Assembly (NCBI GenBank): GCA_025358515.1
Contig: JANYJG010000005.1
Location: 68,779-105,686 of the forward strand
From: Chloroflexota bacterium
Lineage (GTDB): Bacteria; Chloroflexota; Limnocylindria; Limnocylindrales; CSP1-4
DNA length: 36,908 nt
Reading direction: 5' to 3'
The position numbers and the translations under genes were made by a program. Shown here piece after piece: positions 14,428-22,258 of this stretch (positions within the stretch are counted from its first letter, which is position 1; the number at the start of each line of letters is the position of its first letter). A model generated the notes under the pieces. That model saw nothing but the letters and a program-made list of their open reading frames with translations. It searched no databases and was not told the origin of the DNA.

Positions 14428-15767
14428 CGCGACCGGCCCTTGGGTGTGGCCCCGGCGACGGCGTTAGCCAGCGCGGCCGGCAGGTTCTCCGCGCTGCGAT
14501 CACCGCGCAGGGCGGCCTCGCTCTGGCGGACGATGGCATCGTGGCGGCGCGCAACCGCAACCGGCGTGGGCTCCCCTGCCCGATTCGCGGCCAGCTGGCC
14601 GCAGGCGGCCCCGGCGTCCTGGCCTCGATTGGCGCGGATAGTGACGCCGATGCCACCCTGTTTGACTCGCGCGGCGAACTCGGCGACCCGCACGGGATCG
14701 CTGCCCTGCCAGGGCGTGTGCGCAACCGGGTTCATCGGAATCAGGTTCACGTGCGCTAGGTCCCCTCGCAGGAGTTTGGCCAGGGCGTCGGCATCGACTT
14801 CTGAATCGTTCACGCCGGAAATCATCACGTACTCGTAGCTGACGCGCCGGCCGGTCACGCGCGCATGGTCCCTGGCCGCGGCAATGACTTCCGCCACGGG
14901 CCAGCGACGGTTCAGCGGCACGAGGACGTCCCGTAGCGGGTCTCGGGCGGCATGGAGACTGATCGCCAGGGTGAACTGCGGTCCCAGGGCCGTCAGACGC
15001 CGGATCCCTGGCACCACGCCCGACGTCGAGACCACCACGTGGCGTGCCCCCAGACCGAACCGATCCGGGTCCGCCAGCGCGGCCACGGCCTCCAGGACAC
15101 GGTCCAGGTTGAGCAGCGGCTCGCCCATGCCCATGAAGACGACGTTGGTCAGGTGAGCTCCGGGCCTCGTCTTGGCCATGTGCCGGGCTGCGTGCCGGAC
15201 CTGATCCAGGATCTCGGCGGTGGTCAGGTCGCGTCCAAACCCAAGCTCACCGGTGGCGCAGAACGGACATCCGACGGCGCATCCGGCCTGGCTCGAGATG
15301 CACAAGGTGTGGCGTTCGCGATGGTCCGGCCGGCCGCCGGGGCCCTGGAGACCGCGGGCCGGATAGTGCATCAGCACGGACTCGATGAGGGCGCCGTCGG
15401 AAAGCAGGTGCAGCGTCTTCTCGGTCAGGCCGCCATCGGCGACCTTGATTTCGTCGGCAACGATGGTGTCCAGGCGAAACGCCCGGTCAAGACGCGTCCT
15501 GAGCGCAGCCGGCAAAGTCAGCAGCTCGTCGGCCGAAGTGGCCAGTTGACGCCACACGCCGTCGCGAATCTGGGCGGCGCGGTATGCCGGCTGACGCTCG
15601 TCCTTTAGCCACCGTTCCAGCTGGCTCTGATCGAGCCCGGCCAGTCCCGGGCGCGAATCGATAGCGGCGTGGGCAGGCCTCGGCCGGGGCGCGGGAGTCG
15701 CGGAGTCGGCGGGCGGCTCGCCGATTGGGTTGCCGATCGGATTACCGGTGTCATTGGGAAGGCTCAC
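14424..15767 (-). CDS. rlmN: Dual-specificity 23S rRNA/tRNA adenine-C2 methyltransferase RlmN
   Basis: A radical-SAM enzyme that methylates A2503 of 23S rRNA and A37 of some tRNAs. The 4Fe-4S motif C-x3-C-x2-C is at C163, C167 and C170 (CAVGCPFC), and the methyl-carrying Cys is C389 in GAACGQL. GMGEPLLN and SLHAARDPLR are present. At 447 residues it is longer than the usual about 350-380: the first 40 residues are a Pro/Ala-rich extension with a GNPIGNPIGEP repeat, and the C-terminus has about 50 extra residues. The start is GTG 15767; no good Shine-Dalgarno precedes it, and an extended -10 box ends 9 nt before, so a leaderless mRNA is possible. Confidence 0.95.
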   Translation of the reverse strand: MSLPNDTGNPIGNPIGEPPADSATPAPRPRPAHAAIDSRPGLAGLDQSQLERWLKDERQPAYRAAQIRDGVWRQLATSADELLTLPAALRTRLDRAFRLDTIVADEIKVADGGLTEKTLHLLSDGALIESVLMHYPARGLQGPGGRPDHRERHTLCISSQAGCAVGCPFCATGELGFGRDLTTAEILDQVRHAARHMAKTRPGAHLTNVVFMGMGEPLLNLDRVLEAVAALADPDRFGLGARHVVVSTSGVVPGIRRLTALGPQFTLAISLHAARDPLRDVLVPLNRRWPVAEVIAAARDHARVTGRRVSYEYVMISGVNDSEVDADALAKLLRGDLAHVNLIPMNPVAHTPWQGSDPVRVAEFAARVKQGGIGVTIRANRGQDAGAACGQLAANRAGEPTPVAVARRHDAIVRQSEAALRGDRSAENLPAALANAVAGATPKGRSR

Positions 15768-15776
15768 AGGCCCGCG

Positions 15777-15785
15777 ATTATCGCA
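15777..15785 (-). promoter_or_regulatory. Candidate extended -10 (TGCGATAAT) just before rlmN
   Basis: Minus-strand TGCGATAAT ends 9 nt before the GTG of rlmN. With a normal 6-8 nt from the -10 box to the start site, the transcript would begin at or within 1-3 nt of the GTG, hence leaderless or nearly so. There is no Shine-Dalgarno in the short gap, which agrees. No -35 box is needed for an extended -10. Confidence 0.45.
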
Positions 15786-15848
15786 CGCCGCCGGGGATGT
15801 TCCGCGCCGCGGCGACCCGCAGCAATGGGAAGGGCGTCCGTCTGAGTC

Positions 15849-16829
15849 CTATTCAACAACCTTTACGCCGATTACCTGGTAGCCGCGGCGGAACTCGGCC
15901 GAGGTCATACGCCGCTTACCCGCAGGTTGCACGTCGCCCAAACACAACCGACCCTCGCCAGTTGACAACGCCAGGCCATCTCCTTGTGCAGCCAGCCTGC
16001 CTGCTTCTTCGCCGGGCTCGCCGGGGGCGATAGTCGCGGACCACACGATCAGCCGGCCCACCACGGAGTCGAGGTACGACCCAGGCCAGGGTTGATACGC
16101 CCGAATCTGCCGCTCCAGCTCCACTGCGGCACGTTGCGGGTCCAGCCGGCCGTCCTGGCGGCGCAGCGGGCGCGTCAGAGTCACTCCCTCGGAAGGCTGA
16201 GGCGTTGCCGCCAGCCGGCCGGCCAGCCAATCCGGTAGAGCGCGGCGGAGCAGCCCTGCGGCGGCAACGGCCGCCCGTTCTTCCAGGGCCGGCGCGGTAT
16301 CGTCCCCTCGCACCTCCAGCGGCTCCACCGCCACGACCGGGCCGGCATCCATTTCTTCGGTAACGACCATGAGCGTCACCGCCGAGTGCCGGTCCCCCGC
16401 CAGGATCGTGGCCGGAATCGGCGCCGCTCCCCGGTGACGCGGCAGCGCCGAGGGGTGCAGGTTGAGGAAGCCGCGGGGTGGCAAGTCCAGCAGCACCCGA
16501 GGGATCAGCTGGCCGTAGTCCGCCAGCACGATCAGGTCCGGGGCGATCGCTTGCAAAGCCGCCACGGAGTCTGGCGTTCGAACGCGAGCCGGCTGGATGA
16601 GCGGCAGGCCCAATTCCCTCGCTCGCGCCGTCACGGGGGTCGCGGTAGGGATTGCCTTGCGCCCCACCGGCCGATCCGGCGCGGACACCACGGCTTCGAT
16701 CCGAACGCCCGGCAAGGACGCCAGCGCATCGAGGATGGGGACGGCGAACGAGCCGCTGCCGAAGAAGACGGTCCGGGCCACCAGCGAGGATCCGGGGGTT
16801 GATCTCCCCGTCCCCGCCAGGTCGCTCAC
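15849..16829 (-). CDS. fmt: Methionyl-tRNA formyltransferase
   Basis: Fmt adds a formyl group from 10-formyl-THF to initiator Met-tRNA. The 326-residue protein has an N-terminal Rossmann domain from about residue 18 (RTVFFGSGSFAVPILDAL), the catalytic triad N123, H125 and D161 (NLHPSALPRHRGAAPI and MDAGPVV), and a C-terminal tRNA-binding domain ending in GYQVIGVKVVE. The first 16 residues are an extra, unconserved stretch. GTG 16829 overlaps the def stop (GTGA, 4 nt). def-fmt is the universal pair for N-terminal processing. Confidence 0.97.
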   Translation of the reverse strand: MSDLAGTGRSTPGSSLVARTVFFGSGSFAVPILDALASLPGVRIEAVVSAPDRPVGRKAIPTATPVTARARELGLPLIQPARVRTPDSVAALQAIAPDLIVLADYGQLIPRVLLDLPPRGFLNLHPSALPRHRGAAPIPATILAGDRHSAVTLMVVTEEMDAGPVVAVEPLEVRGDDTAPALEERAAVAAAGLLRRALPDWLAGRLAATPQPSEGVTLTRPLRRQDGRLDPQRAAVELERQIRAYQPWPGSYLDSVVGRLIVWSATIAPGEPGEEAGRLAAQGDGLALSTGEGRLCLGDVQPAGKRRMTSAEFRRGYQVIGVKVVE

Positions 16830-17344
16830 CCTACCGCGACGCGGGCTGCCGCCTCGGAGCCTTCTTCGTCGTCGTCGTCATGCTCGGTGGAGATCAGGTC
16901 GTCCATCGAATCGAGGTAGTCGATGTACAGCTTGCCGTCCAAATGGTCGATCTCGTGCTGGAACGCCCGGCCCAACAGGCCGCTGCCTGCAACCTTGATC
17001 TTTCTGCCGGCGCGGTTCTGGGCCACGACCCAAACCTTCTCGCGGCGCGTAACGTAGGCGACGTAACCTGGAATAGAAAGGCAGCCCTCGAGGTCGCGAT
17101 CGTCGCCGTCGGAACGGACGATGCGCGGGTTCACCAGCTCGTGCAGTTGATCCTCGACCTTAATGACGCAGGCTCGAACGGGCTCGCCCAGCTGCGGCGC
17201 AGCCAGACCCACGCCCGGAGCCTGGCGCATGGTCTCTCCCAGGTCGTCCAGCAGTTCGTGCAGGTACTTGCCGAAGCTGTCGACGGGGTGGCCTTTCAGG
17301 CGTAGCCGAGGGTCACCTAGCAGAACAATGGGTCGGACGCTCAT
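16826..17344 (-). CDS. def: Peptide deformylase with acidic tail
   Basis: Def removes the formyl group from nascent proteins. All three metal-site motifs are intact in this 172-residue protein: GVGLAAPQ (44-51), EGCLS (86-90, metal ligand C88) and QHEIDH (129-134). The C-terminus adds an unusual run, EHDDDDEEGSE, beyond the catalytic core. The start is ATG 17344. A TATACT box 7 nt upstream and the lack of a Shine-Dalgarno suggest the def-fmt mRNA begins at or next to the start codon. It lies 48 nt after priA. Confidence 0.97.
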   Translation of the reverse strand: MSVRPIVLLGDPRLRLKGHPVDSFGKYLHELLDDLGETMRQAPGVGLAAPQLGEPVRACVIKVEDQLHELVNPRIVRSDGDDRDLEGCLSIPGYVAYVTRREKVWVVAQNRAGRKIKVAGSGLLGRAFQHEIDHLDGKLYIDYLDSMDDLISTEHDDDDEEGSEAAARVAVG

Positions 17345-17351
17345 GGGCCGG

Positions 17352-17357
17352 AGTATA
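17352..17357 (-). promoter_or_regulatory. Candidate leaderless promoter of def
   Basis: Minus-strand TATACT is followed by 7 nt (CCGGCCC) and then the ATG of def. The spacing puts the transcription start at or beside the first base of the gene. There is no Shine-Dalgarno. No clear -35 match is visible at 16-18 nt. Confidence 0.45.
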
Positions 17358-17392
17358 CCGATTGATCGGCCGGAAGCGCCCTGGGCACTTGC

Positions 17393-19930
17393 CTACAGCA
17401 GCGAATCTGGATCGACGTCGATCGACCAGGGGGCGCCCGGCGGCGGGTTGAGCAGTTCGACGGGGCGGTTGCCCCGCAGGACCACGTTCCAGCGCCAACG
17501 GCCGGCACGACGGGCGATGTACGCCGGAGCAGGCCCGAGGATCGCTACGGGGATGCCTGCCCCGGCCGGAGCAGCCGAAACGGCGGCGTGTCGCAGACGA
17601 TCGGCCATTGCCGCGGCCTCGTGCTCGGCAGCCAGATGATCGGGCAGACCGACGGTCAGTTTGATCAGACGGCCATAGGGCGGCGAACCGAAGCGTCGGC
17701 GAATCTCCAGCTCAGCGTCATAGAACGAAGCCGCGTCGCCGCTTTCCACAGCCCGGATCGCGGGATGCTCCGGCTGGTAGGTCTGAATAATCGCCAGACC
17801 TGGCTTGTCTCCCCTGCCCGCTCGGCCCACGGCCTGAGTAAGCAGCTGGAACGTCCGCTCGGCGGCGCGCTCGTCGGGCAGGTTGAGGGCCACGTCCGCG
17901 GAAACCACGCCGACGAGTGTCACCTCGGGAATATCCAGGCCCTTGGCCACCAGGCTGGTACCGACGAGGACGTCCAGGCGGCCCTCGGAAAAGGCATCGA
18001 GGACCCTCTGCAGCGAGCCCTTTTGCTCGGCCACGTCGCGGTCCAGCCGGCCCACCCGCAGGTCCGGGAAAGCGGCCTTGACCTCCTCCTCCACGCGCTG
18101 CGTGCCGCCGCCCAGGTACCGGATGCGGGGTGAGCGGCATTCGGGGCAGCGGGTGGCCAGGGGCGAAGCGGTACCGCAGTGATGACACCGGAGCGTGATG
18201 CCGGCCTGGTGGAAGACGAGGCTGCGCTCGCATTCAGGGCAGCGCTGAACGTGCCCGCAATCGCGGCATAGAACGACCGAGGCCGTGCCTCGTCGGTTCA
18301 TCACAAGGATTGCCCGCTCACCGGCCGGCAGCGCCGCCAGCGCGGCGTGCAACGCACCGGAAAGCAGGCCGCGATTTCCGCCGGCCAGCTCGGCCCGGAG
18401 GTCCACGACAACGACCCGGGGCGGCGCGCCGCTGGGGCGCTCCGGCAGGACGGCGTGACGGTAGGCGCCAAACCGGACGCGGCCGACGCTCTCCACCGAC
18501 GGTGTCGCGCTGCCTAGAACCACCGCCGCCCCCGCCAGACGGGCCAGGGCCAGGGCCGCATCGCGGGCCTGCAACCGCGGCGTTCGGTCGCTCTTGTACG
18601 CGGCTTCGTGTTCCTCGTCAACCACGATCAGGCCCACGTCGGCGAGCGGCGCGGTCAGAGCCAGTCGCGTGCCCACCACTATGTCCGCCCCGCCGGCACG
18701 GATTCGGCGCCACTCGTCGGCGCGCTCACCCTCCGACAGACCCGAGTGCAGCATGGCTATCTCCGCGTCCAGGTCGGCGCGGAGCCGATCCACCAGCGGC
18801 ATCGCCAGGGCGATCTCCGGCACGAGGATGAGGGCTGGCCGGCCCGCGGCAATGGTTTCGGCGATGGCTTCCGCATACACGGCAGTCTTGCCGGAGCCTG
18901 TCACGCCCTCGAGGAGTAGCGGCGTTGCGTCGCGACCTCGCATTGCGGTCAGGATTGCCGCCAGAGCCGCCTGCTGAGGGGCCGTGAGATCCGAGCCCTC
19001 CGGCCGGGTTCCCCGCCGGCCGGCTCGCCGCTTCTCCAGCGGACGGCGCGGTCGCTGCCTGACCTCCGCCGCCACCAGCCCTCGGCGAATGAGGCCCGTG
19101 GCAGTACCGGGGCCGTGGCGCTCCGAGGCTACGGCGCCCGCAAGCCCGCCGGCGTCGGCAGCCGCGAGGTCCGCCAGAAGCGCCCGCTGCCGCGGCCCCA
19201 GCCGCCCGGCCGGGAGCCGCCCGGCAGGCACCGGCGCAGAGCCCGCGGCCACCGCCCTGCCCTCGTCGGACAGCGTCAGCCAGCGCTCGTAGCGCGGACC
19301 CGCGGCCGCCGCCGTCAACGTCCATTCCAGCCTGACCAGGCCCCGGGCCGCCATTCCGCGGAGCCGGCGAAGCAGCGGCGCCCGTCCCTCGTCGCCCGCG
19401 AGATCCCGCACCGATCGCGGCCCGTTGGCCAGCCGGTCTCGAATAGCCTCCTCTGCCGCGTCTACCGGTTGAGCTGCGAGCACCGTCTCGGTCTGATCCG
19501 ATGGCAGCCATTCGGCCATCAGCTCCAACCGTTCGAGCATTCCGGGCGGCAACATCGAACGCAGCACCGCCGCCGGCGGGGCCAGGTATTCCTGGGAGAT
19601 CCAGCGCGCGAAACCGAGCGACAAGGGCGGCAGTAGCGGGCCGTCCGCCCGGACTCGGGCCAAGACCGGTTTGGCCGCGATTGCTGGGTCGACCTCGGCA
19701 GATCCCAGGACCACGCCTAGCGCCTGTCGACCTCGCCCGAACTCCACCAGCACGGCCTCGCCGGCCGCGATGCCGGCCAGCCGGGGCGGGACCAAATATG
19801 TGTAGGTTCGCGAGGCGCCTGGTGCGTCAACCGCCACTTCAATGGCCTGCTCCTCACCGACCTGGCCGGCCGGTGCCTGCGAGAGGTCCACCAGGTCCAG
19901 ATCGAGAGTCGGATCGAGATCGTCGGCCAT
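17393..19930 (-). CDS. priA: Primosomal replication protein N' (helicase PriA)
   Basis: PriA recognises stalled forks and reloads the replisome. The 845-residue protein has an N-terminal 3'-binding domain (from about residue 28, with TYTYLVPPRL), Walker A GVTGSGKT at 342-349, DEEH at 438-441, and eight zinc-binding Cys (555, 558, 564, 567, 582, 585, 595, 598) in two tandem sites. The C-terminal helicase motifs include LLTQAVGRAGRG. Length is near the upper end of normal, with an Ala/Gly-rich region at about 205-300 and a short acidic N-terminal extension. GGAAGG precedes ATG 19930. It lies between gmk and def, a common order. Confidence 0.97.
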   Translation of the reverse strand: MADDLDPTLDLDLVDLSQAPAGQVGEEQAIEVAVDAPGASRTYTYLVPPRLAGIAAGEAVLVEFGRGRQALGVVLGSAEVDPAIAAKPVLARVRADGPLLPPLSLGFARWISQEYLAPPAAVLRSMLPPGMLERLELMAEWLPSDQTETVLAAQPVDAAEEAIRDRLANGPRSVRDLAGDEGRAPLLRRLRGMAARGLVRLEWTLTAAAAGPRYERWLTLSDEGRAVAAGSAPVPAGRLPAGRLGPRQRALLADLAAADAGGLAGAVASERHGPGTATGLIRRGLVAAEVRQRPRRPLEKRRAGRRGTRPEGSDLTAPQQAALAAILTAMRGRDATPLLLEGVTGSGKTAVYAEAIAETIAAGRPALILVPEIALAMPLVDRLRADLDAEIAMLHSGLSEGERADEWRRIRAGGADIVVGTRLALTAPLADVGLIVVDEEHEAAYKSDRTPRLQARDAALALARLAGAAVVLGSATPSVESVGRVRFGAYRHAVLPERPSGAPPRVVVVDLRAELAGGNRGLLSGALHAALAALPAGERAILVMNRRGTASVVLCRDCGHVQRCPECERSLVFHQAGITLRCHHCGTASPLATRCPECRSPRIRYLGGGTQRVEEEVKAAFPDLRVGRLDRDVAEQKGSLQRVLDAFSEGRLDVLVGTSLVAKGLDIPEVTLVGVVSADVALNLPDERAAERTFQLLTQAVGRAGRGDKPGLAIIQTYQPEHPAIRAVESGDAASFYDAELEIRRRFGSPPYGRLIKLTVGLPDHLAAEHEAAAMADRLRHAAVSAAPAGAGIPVAILGPAPAYIARRAGRWRWNVVLRGNRPVELLNPPPGAPWSIDVDPDSLL

Positions 19931-19958
19931 CGCTTAGAGCCTTCCGCCCGCAGAACTC

Positions 19959-20606
19959 CTAAACAGTCACCGGACGGCGCGACTCGCGTCGCTCCTCGTG
20001 GGTGATGATCGCCTCGATCCGCTCCGCGGTATGGTCCACGCGGTCCTCTTCGTTCAGGACAACATAGTCGTAGTCGTCCTTGCGAGCCAACTCGATAGCG
20101 GCGTTTCGCTGCCGGACTTCGAGCTGTTCGTCAGACTCGGTGCGCCTGTCCCGAAGATGGTGAAAGAGCGTCTCAAGGGATGGCGGCACGACGAAGATCA
20201 GCAGAGCATCGGGCACCAACCCTTTGATCACCTGCGCGCCCTGGACGTCGATCTTGAGAATGGCGTGCTGGCGCCGCGCCAGCGCACTGCGCACGCCGGC
20301 CCTGGGCGTCCCGTACCAGTTGCCATGGACTTCATTCGCTTCCAGCAATTCGCCCGCGTCGCGGATGGCCAGGAACTGCTCCACGGTCAGGAAGTTGTAG
20401 CTCACGGCGTCGATCTCACCGTGCCGCCTGGCTCTGGTCGTGCACGTGACGACATAGTGATAAGGAGGCAGGTGGCGCCGCTCCTGGAGTGCGGCAATGA
20501 TCGTGTCCTTGCCGACCCCAGACGGTCCGGAGATGATCACCAGCATCGGATGCGGAGGGCCTGGCTCGTCGCCGGGCACTGCGCCGACGGTCGGGGTCGA
20601 GTTCAC
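19959..20606 (-). CDS. gmk: Guanylate kinase
   Basis: Gmk phosphorylates GMP to GDP with ATP. The P-loop GPSGVGKD is at residues 27-34 (Lys33), followed by the GMP-binding TCTTRARRHGEIDAVSYNF and by LEANEVHGNWYGTPR. The 215 residues include a 20-residue extra N-terminus, so translation could also begin at the internal ATG (Met21) before LVIISGPSG. GTG 20606 overlaps the rluD stop (GTGA, 4 nt). Confidence 0.96.
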   Translation of the reverse strand: MNSTPTVGAVPGDEPGPPHPMLVIISGPSGVGKDTIIAALQERRHLPPYHYVVTCTTRARRHGEIDAVSYNFLTVEQFLAIRDAGELLEANEVHGNWYGTPRAGVRSALARRQHAILKIDVQGAQVIKGLVPDALLIFVVPPSLETLFHHLRDRRTESDEQLEVRQRNAAIELARKDDYDYVVLNEEDRVDHTAERIEAIITHEERRESRRPVTV

Positions 20607-21598
20607 TCGGTCTCGTCTCCACCGGCGGTACCGGCCGAACCCATTGCGGCAACGGGCGGCGCACTTACGCCGGACTGTGTGGCCAGAGGGGCCCGCAATG
20701 CCTCCAGCGTCGCCTCCAATTCGGGCGGAAGTGGTGCCGTCGCCCTGATCAGATGGCCATCGCCCGGTGCCTGAACCTCGATCCGCCAGCTGTGCAGGAA
20801 GAGCCGCGTCAGACCCTCCGGTCCGCGCCGAGACGTCCCCGTGCCGTAGACCGGGTCTCCCGCCAGGGGGTGGTCGATGGCCGCCAGATGGACCCGGATC
20901 TGATGAGTTCGACCCGTGATCAGGTCCAGTTCCAGGAGCGTCCAGCCGTGGAACCGCTCCTTGACTCGGTACCCGGTCACGGCCTCGCGGCCGTCCGGAA
21001 CCACGGCCATGCGGGTTCGGTGGTGCGGATCGCGTCCTATCGGGGCCTCCACGCGACCGGCAGTGGCCGCAACCGCTCCCTGAGCCAGTCCCAGATACGT
21101 CTTCTTGACGCCGCGAGCCTTGAGCTGGGCCATCAGGCTGGCCTGGGCGCGGTCGTTCTTGGCGACCATCAAGAGGCCGCTCGTGTCGCGGTCCAACCGA
21201 TGCACTATGCCGGGGCGTTGGACGCCGGCAATGCCGCCGTATTCGGTGTCCCGGGCGAGCAGCGCGTTTACGAGAGTCCCGTCCCAGTGGCCGGGTGCGG
21301 GATGGACGACCAGGCCCGCCGCCTTGTCGACGATGAGCATGTCCTCGTCCTCGTAGACGACGGACAGCGGGATCGCCTCCGGATTCAACTCCAGGGGCCT
21401 GGGATCGGGAACTTCCAGCTCCAGGATCGCCCCCGGGACTACGCCCTCGTTGGCCTTGAGGGCCTCACCGTTCATGGTCAGGAGACCCTCGACGATGAGT
21501 TTCTGGACGTAGCTGCGGGACAAACCGGAAGCATCGGCCACGAAACGATCGACGCGGCCTTCGGCGTTCTCGGGCACGGCCATAGTCAACGTCTTCAT
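20603..21598 (-). CDS. rluD: RluD-type ribosomal large-subunit pseudouridine synthase
   Basis: An RluA/RluD-family pseudouridine synthase that isomerises uridines in 23S rRNA. The 331-residue protein has an N-terminal S4 domain (about 14-75, with RVDRFVADASGLSRSYVQKL) and the catalytic motif HRLDRDTSG at 133-141 with nucleophile D136. ITGRTHQIRVHLA follows. A C-terminal tail of about 20 residues, rich in Ala/Ser/Gly, is extra. The ATG shares one base with the lspA stop (TGATG), so the two are coupled. An lspA-rluD order is widespread. The exact uridine targets cannot be told apart within the RluA/C/D group. Confidence 0.93.
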   Translation of the reverse strand: MKTLTMAVPENAEGRVDRFVADASGLSRSYVQKLIVEGLLTMNGEALKANEGVVPGAILELEVPDPRPLELNPEAIPLSVVYEDEDMLIVDKAAGLVVHPAPGHWDGTLVNALLARDTEYGGIAGVQRPGIVHRLDRDTSGLLMVAKNDRAQASLMAQLKARGVKKTYLGLAQGAVAATAGRVEAPIGRDPHHRTRMAVVPDGREAVTGYRVKERFHGWTLLELDLITGRTHQIRVHLAAIDHPLAGDPVYGTGTSRRGPEGLTRLFLHSWRIEVQAPGDGHLIRATAPLPPELEATLEALRAPLATQSGVSAPPVAAMGSAGTAGGDETE

Positions 21599-22227
21599 CA
21601 GACGACCGAACGATCGACGCTATCGCCGTTCGCAGCGCCGTTCGCAGCGTCGGCCGTGGTGGCGCCGTGAGTTGTTTCGCGGGATTGCAGGCGAGGCGTC
21701 ACGAACCACATCAGGATCATGAGAAGGATCGCTACGGTCACGGCCGAATCCGCGATGTTGAAGATGTACCAACGCCATGTCCCGATGCCGATGTCGGCGA
21801 AGTCGATGACATAGCCGAACTTGATCCGGTCGATGAAGTTGCCGGTGGCGCCACCGAGCAGAAGGCCCAAGGTAATCGTCAGCAGCCAGCTCCGGCCGCC
21901 CTGCCGCAGCTCTACGACGACCAGGACCAACGCCACCAGGATCGTCACCGCCGCAAAAACTGGCGCCGAACCCTGAAGCAGTCCGAAGAGCCCGCCGCCG
22001 TTGTGGATCAAGTCGATGCGGAGCCAGTCACCCACGACCTGCGTCGGCTGACCCTGTCCGAATCTTGGGTTGGCCACGACCCAGTTCTTGAGCAACTGGT
22101 CGCCGACCGCGATGGCCGCGGCGAGCAGCCCGAAAGCGAGCCATCTGACCGCTCGGTTGGGCGTCGCGTCGGCATTTCGTGCCGGTCCAGCCGGGAGTGT
22201 CGTTGGGTGCGTTTCGCTAGCGTCCAG
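21598..22227 (-). CDS. lspA: Lipoprotein signal peptidase, apparent CUG start
   Basis: LspA is the membrane aspartyl peptidase that cuts signal peptides from prolipoproteins. Catalytic aspartates sit in GNFIDRIKFGYVIDF and FNIADSAV. Four membrane segments are visible if the first is included: RWLAFGLLAAAIAVGDQLLK, which carries the family's DQxxK motif. The nearest TTG (22095) lies after that segment's DQ and would delete it. No ATG, GTG or TTG exists in frame between the upstream stop and 22095. CTG 22227 has GGAGGG 7 nt before it and gives 209 residues, with an extra soluble N-terminus of about 28. A C-terminal Ala/Asn-rich tail follows segment 4. It is 31 nt after ileS and overlaps rluD by 1 nt. 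Confidence 0.88.
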   Translation of the reverse strand: MDASETHPTTLPAGPARNADATPNRAVRWLAFGLLAAAIAVGDQLLKNWVVANPRFGQGQPTQVVGDWLRIDLIHNGGGLFGLLQGSAPVFAAVTILVALVLVVVELRQGGRSWLLTITLGLLLGGATGNFIDRIKFGYVIDFADIGIGTWRWYIFNIADSAVTVAILLMILMWFVTPRLQSRETTHGATTADAANGAANGDSVDRSVV

Positions 22228-22234
22228 GGACTAG

Positions 22235-22240
22235 CCCTCC
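22235..22240 (-). promoter_or_regulatory. Shine-Dalgarno GGAGGG before the CUG start of lspA
   Basis: On the minus strand GGAGGG stands 7 nt before CTG 22227 and 139 nt before the first ordinary in-frame start. The position decides for the CUG codon. Confidence 0.6.
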
Positions 22241-22258
22241 AATGGTGTTCCGGTAAGC

